Source: Deltaproteobacteria bacterium
GTDB taxonomy: Bacteria; Desulfobacterota; Desulfuromonadia; Geobacterales; Pseudopelobacteraceae
DNA length: 12,311 nucleotides
NCBI GenBank assembly: GCA_016219145.1
Contig: JACRCG010000300.1
Location: 1 to 12,311 of the forward strand
Reading direction: 5' to 3'
Shown here: one piece after another, positions 7,943 to 12,311 of the stretch
How positions within the stretch are numbered: the stretch's first letter is position 1
Layout: every line of letters starts with the position of its first letter
The notes under the pieces: generated by a model
The model's database searches: none
What the model saw: the letters and a program-made list of their open reading frames with translations, nothing else
Told to the model about the DNA's origin: nothing
Program-made: the position numbers and the translations under genes

Positions 7943-8404
7943 ATGAAACCATTTACCCTCGAACGCAGGCAGACCTTGCCGATTACTCTCGCTCAGGCCT
8001 GGGAGTTTTTCTCCAATCCGGCCGGTCTGACCAGAATAACCCCGCCGGACATGGACCTGCGCATTACCTCGGCGCCTGTTCAAGAAACCTATGCCGGCCA
8101 GATCATAACCTATACCGTCAAGCCGCTTTTCGGGGTCACTGTAAACTGGACAACCGAAATCACCCATGTTGACAAGCCACATTTCTTTGTTGACGAACAG
8201 CGCTTCGGGCCCTATCGTTTCTGGCACCATCAGCACCGCTTTCGGGAAGTTGAGGGTGGTGTCGAGATTCATGACCTGGTTCATTATCTGCTCCTGCACG
8301 ACCAATTGGCCAGATTGATAAACCTTCTGATCGTTGCACCGCGACTGAAACGGATTTTCGATTACCGCAACAGGGCGCTACAGGATTTGTTCCCGGCTGC
8401 ATGA
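7943..8404 (+). CDS. SRPBCC (START/Bet v1-like) family protein
   Basis: Small (153 aa) cytoplasmic protein of the SRPBCC helix-grip superfamily, whose members hold a hydrophobic ligand in a deep cavity. The N-terminal TLPITLAQAWEFFSNPAGL (about residues 10-28), followed by ITPPDMDLRI, is the typical opening of the ligand-binding SRPBCC proteins grouped as COG4276. Alternating strands follow (ITYTVKPLFGVTVNWTTEIT, then FFVDEQRFGPYRFWHHQHRF and VEIHDLVHYLLL). The protein ends in a long helix (RLINLLIVAPRLKRIFDYRNRAL), as expected for the fold. Ligand and function are unknown, and no catalytic residues are evident. It starts 7 nt after the caspase-gene stop with a modest AGAG ribosome site, and pfkA follows 28 nt later, so it is likely co-transcribed with both. 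Confidence 0.85.
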   Translation: MKPFTLERRQTLPITLAQAWEFFSNPAGLTRITPPDMDLRITSAPVQETYAGQIITYTVKPLFGVTVNWTTEITHVDKPHFFVDEQRFGPYRFWHHQHRFREVEGGVEIHDLVHYLLLHDQLARLINLLIVAPRLKRIFDYRNRALQDLFPAA

Positions 8405-8432
8405 TATTTTTCTTTCAACTGGAGACTATGTA

Positions 8433-9395
8433 ATGAAACGACTTGCAATTCTCACCAGCGGCGGTGACTGTTCCGGCATGAACGCCGCCATACGCGCCGC
8501 CGCCCGCACCGCCATCGCCAATGATGTCGAAATGATCGGCTACAAAAAGGGCTATGCCGGGCTTCTGAAAAACGACTATGTCATCCTGAATTCCCAATCC
8601 GTTTCCGGGATACTTCAACGGGGCGGGACATTCCTGCAATCGGCCCGCTCGACTGAATTCCGCACCGAAGAGGGACGTCAAAAAGCGCTGGACAATCTGA
8701 TCAGGGAGAAGGTCGCCGGACTGATCGTGATCGGCGGGGATGGTTCGCTGACCGGCGCACTGGCGCTTGACAAGCTGGATTTCCCGGTGATCGGCATCCC
8801 GGCCAGCATCGATAACGACATCGCCTGTACCGACATGGCGCTGGGTGTTGATACCGCGCTCAACAATATCCTTTATGCGGTAGACTGCATCAAGGACACC
8901 GCCAGCTCTCACGACCGGGCTTTCATCGTCGAAGTGATGGGGCGCAATTCCGGCTATCTGGCTTCGACCGCCGCCATTGCCACCGGCGCCGAATTCGCCA
9001 TTTTACCGGAAGTGGAGTTCGATCTGGTGGATATGTGCCATCAACTGCACCGCCGCTACGAAGAGGGGCGCACCAACGCCATCATCATAATGGCGGAAGG
9101 GGCCGGACATGCCCAGGATATCGCCGATGGAATAAAAAATGCGGTCGGATTCGAGACCCGCGTGACCGTGCTGGGACATTATCAACGCGGCGGCGCGCCA
9201 ACAGTTTTTGACCGCCTGCTGGGGAGCCGCTTCGGGATGAAGTCGGTCGAACTGCTGCTCTCCGGCACTACAGGTGTCATGGTCGGGCTGTCGGCCAACT
9301 CGCTGACCACGACGCCACTGGAGACGGTCATAAACGGCGGCCAGAAGAAGCTGAATGACGACCTGCTGCACATGGCAGAGATTTTGGGGATTTGA
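8433..9395 (+). CDS. pfkA: ATP-dependent 6-phosphofructokinase
   Basis: Phosphorylates fructose 6-phosphate to fructose 1,6-bisphosphate, the committed step of glycolysis, in the cytoplasm. The 320-aa protein aligns almost without gaps to E. coli PfkA numbering: GG at 10-11, R72, GGDGS at 101-105, D127 and D129 in SIDND, R162, M169-GR171, E222, R243, H249 and R252. Glycine at 104 points to ATP rather than pyrophosphate as phosphoryl donor, since pyrophosphate enzymes have Asp there. Position 124 is Ala rather than the Gly of E. coli, and not the Lys of pyrophosphate enzymes. GGAG (8421-8424) lies 8 nt before the ATG. It appears to be the last gene of the glgP cluster. No clear terminator hairpin follows in the 111 nt before mazE. 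Confidence 0.96.
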   Translation: MKRLAILTSGGDCSGMNAAIRAAARTAIANDVEMIGYKKGYAGLLKNDYVILNSQSVSGILQRGGTFLQSARSTEFRTEEGRQKALDNLIREKVAGLIVIGGDGSLTGALALDKLDFPVIGIPASIDNDIACTDMALGVDTALNNILYAVDCIKDTASSHDRAFIVEVMGRNSGYLASTAAIATGAEFAILPEVEFDLVDMCHQLHRRYEEGRTNAIIIMAEGAGHAQDIADGIKNAVGFETRVTVLGHYQRGGAPTVFDRLLGSRFGMKSVELLLSGTTGVMVGLSANSLTTTPLETVINGGQKKLNDDLLHMAEILGI

Positions 9396-9420
9396 TTTAA
9401 CGGCTCACGGCAGCATACGC

Positions 9421-9432
9421 ATTTGTCCCCGA
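9421..9432. repeat. left copy of imperfect direct repeat flanking mazEF
   Basis: ATTTGTCCCCGA upstream of mazE recurs as ATTTGCCCCGA (10095-10105) a few bases beyond the mazF stop, differing by one base. The pair could be the scar of the event that placed the module here, or chance. Confidence 0.3.
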
Positions 9433-9449
9433 TTTACCTGCATGAACTG

Positions 9450-9478
9450 TTGTTATTTATCGGAATCAAGTGTATCTT
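9450..9478 (+). promoter_or_regulatory. candidate mazEF promoter
   Basis: TTGTTA (9450-9455) and TATCTT (9473-9478) are spaced by 17 nt, each matching the sigma-70 consensus at four of six positions, with a TG just before the -10. The start would fall near 9485, leaving a leader of about 22 nt with a good ribosome site. Such modules usually repress themselves through MazE/MazF binding at the promoter, but no convincing palindrome stands out here beyond GTGT...ACAC (9469-9490). Confidence 0.4.
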
Positions 9479-9506
9479 CATTGTAGACACATTCAGGGGG
9501 TGGATA

Positions 9507-9749
9507 ATGGAAGCGCGAGTGCAAAAATGGGGTCACAGTCTGGCATTACGGATTCCCAGCACGTTTGCCAAAAAATCAAAAATCCAGCAAGGGAGCAGGG
9601 TTGACCTGGCCGAGGTCAAGGGCAAACTGGTCATCACCCCGCTTGAAGCTGAAGGAACTGCCCTGGAGATGCTCCTTGCCGGAGTCACTGCGGATAATCT
9701 GCATCACGAGGTAACAACTGGCGACGCCATCGGTAACGAGGCGTGGTAA
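9507..9749 (+). CDS. mazE: MazE-family antitoxin (AbrB/SpoVT-type DNA-binding protein)
   Basis: Antitoxin of a type II toxin-antitoxin module. In the family it dimerises, binds its own promoter and wraps its C-terminal tail around MazF to block it. The 80-aa product has the swapped-hairpin AbrB-like domain at residues 1-46 (VQKWGHSLALRIPSTF, then VDLAEVKGKLVITPL). An acidic tail ends in GNEAW, closely paralleling the KDKEVW end of E. coli MazE. I chose the ATG at 9507 because AGGGGG (9495-9500) sits 6 nt before it and the MazE domain begins right there. A TTG start at 9423 in the same frame would add a hydrophobic stretch foreign to the family. mazF overlaps the last 7 nt, so the two are co-translated. 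Confidence 0.9.
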   Translation: MEARVQKWGHSLALRIPSTFAKKSKIQQGSRVDLAEVKGKLVITPLEAEGTALEMLLAGVTADNLHHEVTTGDAIGNEAW

Positions 9750-10093
9750 CCGCGAATGAGCCGTATATTCCTGAACGCGGCGACATAGTCTGGCTAACCT
9801 TCACTCCACAGGCGGGTCATGAGCAGGCAGGCAGACGTCCGGCGCTGGTTTTGTCTCCTCGTGCATATAACGGCAAAGTTGGTCTGGCTATTTTTTGTCC
9901 GATAACAAGCCAGGTCAAGGGATATCCTTTTGAGGTAGCTGTTCCTCAGGGACGGGAGATAAGCGGCGTTGTTCTGAGCGATCAGATCAAAAGTCTAGAC
10001 TGGAAGGCACGCCAGGCCGAGTTTGTCTGCAAGCTGCCGGACAGTTCACTGGTTCTGGTATTAAAAAGACTGGGGGCGCTTGTCTCTATCTGA
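9743..10093 (+). CDS. mazF: MazF-family endoribonuclease toxin
   Basis: Toxin of the MazEF module, a ribosome-independent endoribonuclease that cuts single-stranded mRNA at short sequences; this copy's cut site cannot be predicted. The 116-aa protein is collinear with E. coli MazF. It has PERGDIVWLTFTPQAGHEQAG near the N terminus, RRPALVLSPRAYNGKVG, the CPITSQVKGYPFEV block and VVLSDQIKSLDWKAR. The residues matching the catalytic Arg and Thr of E. coli (R29, T52) are present as R32 and T55, so the toxin looks intact. The start is GTG at 9743, overlapping the mazE stop by 7 nt. The only nearby ribosome site is a weak GAGG, so toxin translation probably depends on mazE translation, keeping antitoxin in excess. 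Confidence 0.93.
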   Translation: MVTANEPYIPERGDIVWLTFTPQAGHEQAGRRPALVLSPRAYNGKVGLAIFCPITSQVKGYPFEVAVPQGREISGVVLSDQIKSLDWKARQAEFVCKLPDSSLVLVLKRLGALVSI

Positions 10094-10094
10094 G

Positions 10095-10105
10095 ATTTGC
10101 CCCGA
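10095..10105. repeat. right copy of imperfect direct repeat flanking mazEF
   Basis: ATTTGCCCCGA just after the mazF stop, the partner of ATTTGTCCCCGA at 9421-9432. The two share an 11-base core with one inserted base. Confidence 0.3.
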
Positions 10106-10154
10106 CTATGCGACACCGACCCCTTATAGAAACCCGAGTAGAATTTAGATATTC

Positions 10155-10182
10155 GGTTTTGCTCCGTTGTCAAAGCAGAACC
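10155..10182. other. stem-loop between the convergent mazF and higA genes
   Basis: GGTTTTGCT (10155-10163) can pair with AGCAGAACC (10174-10182) through nine pairs including one G-U wobble, with a 10-nt loop. It lies in the 170-nt gap where transcripts of the two toxin-antitoxin modules converge, so a bidirectional termination or barrier role is plausible. No T-run follows on either strand, so it is not a standard intrinsic terminator. Nothing else is recognised in this gap. Confidence 0.35.
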
Positions 10183-10263
10183 ATACTACGGTGCGATGAA
10201 AAGTAGTCGTTCCTCAGATAATTTCTTTCTGTTTGATGAGTTAATTACCAGTAGCCTACCCAG

Positions 10264-10566
10264 CTACGCAGCAAGCAATAGAGGCTGCACCTGCTGCACC
10301 CTCTGAACCATCATTTTTTCGGCGGTTTTCAGGTCGTAGCTAGTTTGCAGGTTCATCCAGTAGGTCGGCGTCTGTCCAAACACCTTGCCGAAAAGAACCG
10401 CCAGTTCAGCCGTAACAGGACGTGAACCATTGACAACATGAGATATGCGCATGGGTGAAACGCCAATCGCATGAGCAAAAGCGTTTTGTGATACGCCGAG
10501 TTCGTCAAGTATTTCTTTCAGGAATACCCCCGGATGTATGGGAGGAAGACCGTTTTTAATAGCCAT
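10264..10566 (-). CDS. higA: HigA-family antitoxin (XRE/VapI-type helix-turn-helix)
   Basis: Antitoxin and transcriptional autorepressor of the higBA module. The 100-aa protein begins with PPIHPGVFLKEILDELGVSQ, the standard opening of HigA/VapI proteins. It continues with an HTH at about residues 24-62 (NAFAHAIGVSPMRISHVVNG, then RPVTAELAVLFGKVFGQTP). The family's YWMNLQTSYDLKTAE segment follows, then a short variable tail rich in Gln and Val. The ATG at 10566 is preceded by a strong Shine-Dalgarno AAGGAG (10579-10574) that overlaps the higB stop codon, 7 nt from the start. Toxin-first order is normal for higBA. Because the antitoxin has a far better ribosome site than the toxin, its excess would be set at translation. 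Confidence 0.93.
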   Translation of the reverse strand: MAIKNGLPPIHPGVFLKEILDELGVSQNAFAHAIGVSPMRISHVVNGSRPVTAELAVLFGKVFGQTPTYWMNLQTSYDLKTAEKMMVQRVQQVQPLLLAA

Positions 10567-10573
10567 AAAATTT

Positions 10574-10579
10574 CTCCTT
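10574..10579 (-). promoter_or_regulatory. strong ribosome binding site of higA overlapping the higB stop
   Basis: AAGGAG on the minus strand is 7 nt upstream of the higA ATG and shares two bases with the higB TAA codon, so ribosomes finishing higB would release on the higA initiation site. Confidence 0.75.
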
Positions 10580-10859
10580 AATGGTAGTCGGTTATTTCAA
10601 CATCAGTCGCTTCGCCGTTTGTAAACCGAAAGCATATTCGCAATTGGTCGTTAATCCTGATACTCCACTGCCCCGCCCTATCGCGAGAGAGTGTTTCAAG
10701 GCGATTTGACGGGGGAATTAGCAAATACGTAACCTCACGTGCGCTATCCAACTGTGTCAAACGCATGATCGAACAGATTATGATTTCAGGAGGAAGTTTT
10801 TTTGATTCCCCCGTTGCAAAGAGCTTTTCAGCTTCTTTATTCGCAAACGATGTGATCAT
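10578..10859 (-). CDS. higB: HigB-family toxin (RelE/ParE superfamily mRNA interferase)
   Basis: Toxin of the higBA module. HigB proteins of the RelE fold cut mRNA in the ribosomal A site. The 93-aa product starts MITSFANKEAEKLFATGE, matching the usual MI.SF..K..E.LF.TG beginning of the family. It ends with RAGQWSIRINDQLRICFRFT and the C-terminal DYH. R68, R74 and Y92 are the residues most likely to act in catalysis by analogy to RelE/HigB, so the copy looks intact. I chose the ATG at 10859. The frame stays open upstream to an ATG at 11039, but that part resembles nothing in HigB and would overlap corA. No Shine-Dalgarno precedes 10859 (the upstream bases are GGTTGGGCC), which fits the predicted leaderless promoter. 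The gene is AT-richer than its neighbours, consistent with transfer. Confidence 0.9.
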   Translation of the reverse strand: MITSFANKEAEKLFATGESKKLPPEIIICSIMRLTQLDSAREVTYLLIPPSNRLETLSRDRAGQWSIRINDQLRICFRFTNGEATDVEITDYH

Positions 10860-10865
10860 GGCCCA

Positions 10866-10894
10866 ACCATAAACATTTTGTTTACACGAGTCAA
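10866..10894 (-). promoter_or_regulatory. higBA promoter, predicted to give a leaderless higB transcript
   Basis: On the minus strand TTGACT (10894-10889, five of six consensus positions) is followed by a 17-nt spacer and TATGGT (10871-10866, four of six). A start about 7 nt beyond the -10 falls at or within a base or two of the A of the higB ATG (10859). Confidence 0.5.
10870..10884. promoter_or_regulatory. candidate HigA operator palindrome
   Basis: TAAAC (10870-10874) and GTTTA (10880-10884) form a dyad with a 5-nt centre, lying in the spacer of the higBA promoter and touching the -10. HigA proteins bind short dyads at their own promoter, so position and symmetry fit an autorepression site. 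The arms are short, and A/T-rich dyads can occur by chance. Confidence 0.35.
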
Positions 10895-11016
10895 TGCCAA
10901 AAGAGCAATCAAAGTTAAATTCCCAACCAGGAACACGAGGACTAAATGCGACTTCAACTTCCAGGCACGAAAATCCTGAAGAGAAACAACGGGTCTGGCT
11001 AAAGGTACTAAAATAA

Positions 11017-12111
11017 ATGAAACAAAAAAACTCCGTCATTCACTCAAACCACCGCTTCAACAAGAAACGCTCCGTCAAGGCCGGTATGCCGCCCGGCAGC
11101 CTGGTGCATATCGGCACAGAACCCACTGAAGCCGCCCGGATTTCCGTCATCGGCTACTCACCGGACGGTGTTGATGAGCGCCAGTTCGACCAAGTTAGCA
11201 AATATCTGGCAAATCCGTGCAGCAGCGCCGTCGCCTGGGTTAATGTCGAAGGGGTGCATGATGTCGAACTGATACGCATCCTGGGCGAAAAACACGCTTT
11301 TCACCCGCTGGTTCTGGAAGACATCGTCAACACCGTGCAGCGCCCAAAAATCGAGGATTACGGCAATTATCTCTTTATCGTCCTGAAGATGCTGCACCCG
11401 GCTGAGGATGGTGAATTTACATCGGAGCAGCTCAGCATCATTCTCGGACCCGACTATCTTTTCACTTTTCAGGAGGGGATCAAGGGCGATGCCTTTGATT
11501 CTGTCCGTGACCGCATCAGGAACGGCAAAGGTAAAATTCGCGGCATGGGGGCAGACTATCTGGCCTATGCCCTGATCGATGCTATTGTGGACGGCTATTT
11601 CAGCATTCTGGAAGGCTTTGGCGAACGGATCATCGATGTCGAGGAAGAGTTGACTCACGCGCCGGACCAGAAGGCGCTCCATCGCATCAATGCGCTTAAA
11701 AAAGAGATCATCTTCCTGCGCAAGACCGTCTGGCCGCTGCGCGAAGCAATTTCATTCATGGAACGAGGCGACAGTCCTCTGCTGAATGCTTCCACGCGAA
11801 TATATTTCCGGGATGTCTACGATCACACGGTACAAGTGATCGACACGGTCGAAACCTACCGCGACCTGCTCTCCGGGATGCTCGATCTCTACCTTTCCAG
11901 CATCAGCAACCGCACCAACGAAGTCATGAAATTTCTGACCGTGATCGGCACGATCTTTATGCCGCTGACCTTTCTGGTAGGAGTTTACGGCATGAACTTC
12001 AAACACCTGCCTGAACTGGAATGGCGCTACGGATATTTTTGGCTGTGGGGGTTCATGCTGGTTCTGGCATTGTTGATGGTAATGTATTTCAGAAAAAAAC
12101 GCTGGTTATAG
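11017..12111 (+). CDS. corA: CorA-family magnesium/cobalt transport protein
   Basis: Inner-membrane divalent cation channel (Mg2+, also Co2+/Ni2+) working as a pentamer. The 364-aa length is typical of the family. It has a large cytoplasmic N-terminal domain with HPLVLEDIVNTVQRPKIEDY and NYLFIVLKML, long helices around 190-300 (DVEEELTHAP, LKKEIIFLRKTVWPLREAIS), and then two C-terminal membrane segments. TM1 spans about residues 306-323 and ends in the signature Y324-GMN-F328, the ion selectivity loop. TM2 is FWLWGFMLVLALLMVMYF at about 340-357, followed by the basic KKRWL end. The ATG at 11017 has AAAGG (11001-11005) 11 nt upstream. It is divergent from higBA, and a putative membrane gene follows 10 nt after the stop, so the two may be co-transcribed. 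Confidence 0.96.
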   Translation: MKQKNSVIHSNHRFNKKRSVKAGMPPGSLVHIGTEPTEAARISVIGYSPDGVDERQFDQVSKYLANPCSSAVAWVNVEGVHDVELIRILGEKHAFHPLVLEDIVNTVQRPKIEDYGNYLFIVLKMLHPAEDGEFTSEQLSIILGPDYLFTFQEGIKGDAFDSVRDRIRNGKGKIRGMGADYLAYALIDAIVDGYFSILEGFGERIIDVEEELTHAPDQKALHRINALKKEIIFLRKTVWPLREAISFMERGDSPLLNASTRIYFRDVYDHTVQVIDTVETYRDLLSGMLDLYLSSISNRTNEVMKFLTVIGTIFMPLTFLVGVYGMNFKHLPELEWRYGYFWLWGFMLVLALLMVMYFRKKRWL

Positions 12112-12121
12112 GATATATTCG

Positions 12122-12311
12122 ATGACACGACTTGCACTCAAATGGGCTCTCAATTCCTTTGCCCTCTACTTTGTTATGAAACTGATCTCGGGCGTACAGA
12201 TCGACAGATTTCAGGACCTGCTGCTGGCAACACTGGTGATCGGCCTTTTGAACGCCTTCCTGCGTCCGGTTATAATTTTATTGACTCTCCCGGTTACGCT
12301 GCTGACTCTGG
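12122..12311 (+). CDS. phage holin family 4 / DUF360 (YvlD-like) membrane protein, N-terminal part
   Basis: Partial gene cut by the right edge; 63 codons are visible. The translation starts MTRLALKWALNSFALYFVMK and continues with LISGVQIDRFQDLLLATLVI and GLLNAFLRPVIILLTLPVTL. This matches the start of the small four-helix membrane proteins annotated as phage holin family 4 / YvlD: a first hydrophobic helix, a short gamma-turn with 'GV.ID.F', then the helix with the conserved N.F.RP motif. Despite the name these are ordinary chromosomal proteins of unknown function, and no lytic role is implied. AGGA (12110-12113), overlapping the corA stop, lies 8 nt before the ATG. The 10-nt gap suggests an operon with corA. 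Confidence 0.85.
   Translation, partial: MTRLALKWALNSFALYFVMKLISGVQIDRFQDLLLATLVIGLLNAFLRPVIILLTLPVTLLTL

Noticed and set aside
9396..9420. Possible intrinsic terminator after pfkA
   Set aside because: No stable hairpin followed by a T-run is visible, only scattered short complementary stretches.
9423..9506. Hydrophobic N-terminal extension of mazE from a TTG at 9423
   Set aside because: The MazE domain begins exactly at the ATG at 9507, which has a strong ribosome site. The extension contains the likely promoter and is not part of the family.
10251..10267. GTAGC/GCTAC dyad at the higA stop as a terminator
   Set aside because: The arms are only five bases and no T-run follows on the minus strand.
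10860..11039. Minus-strand open frame extending higB upstream by 60 codons to an ATG at 11039
   Set aside because: The extension resembles no HigB N terminus, family members start at the MITSF position, and the longer form would overlap the start of corA and the predicted higBA promoter.
12122..12311. Prophage or lysis cassette suggested by the holin-like protein
   Set aside because: The holin family 4/YvlD proteins are ordinary chromosomal membrane proteins, and no phage gene is present nearby.

Overview
The window is chromosomal DNA from a bacterium that is probably a Geobacter-like member of the Desulfuromonadota. This placement is an inference from the style of the SmpB and glycogen phosphorylase proteins and from the moderately GC-rich coding sequence. 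No species is claimed.

Layout. (1) At the left edge the minus strand carries the 5' part of the tmRNA gene ssrA (1-208, cut by the window start) and, just upstream of it, smpB (329-787). Together these form the trans-translation ribosome-rescue pair. A five-copy 17-bp tandem repeat and an 11-bp inverted repeat fill the spacer between them. (2) Divergent from smpB, a tightly packed plus-strand cluster runs from 903 to 9395. It holds glycogen phosphorylase (glgP), the AAA+ ATPase RarA, a large exported WD40/caspase-like protein, a small SRPBCC-fold protein and ATP-dependent 6-phosphofructokinase (pfkA). Gaps are 17, -4, 7 and 28 nt, so the five genes are probably one transcription unit. Glycogen breakdown and the committed glycolytic step bracket a replication-stress ATPase and a caspase-like protein. 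(3) From 9507 to 10859 lie two different type II toxin-antitoxin modules facing each other: mazEF on the plus strand and higBA on the minus strand. The higBA end is AT-richer than its surroundings, which suggests an acquired segment inserted between housekeeping genes. (4) On the plus strand follow a CorA-type divalent cation transporter (11017-12111) and the start of a small membrane protein of the phage holin family 4 (DUF360/YvlD-like), cut by the right edge.

The most notable items are the exported propeller-caspase protein, translationally coupled to rarA inside a carbon-storage/glycolysis operon; the higBA promoter, whose geometry predicts a leaderless toxin mRNA and which holds a palindrome in its spacer; and a 10-nt element repeated in inverted orientation just upstream of both divergent genes smpB and glgP. 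No CRISPR array, complete insertion sequence, tRNA gene or convincing intrinsic terminator was found.
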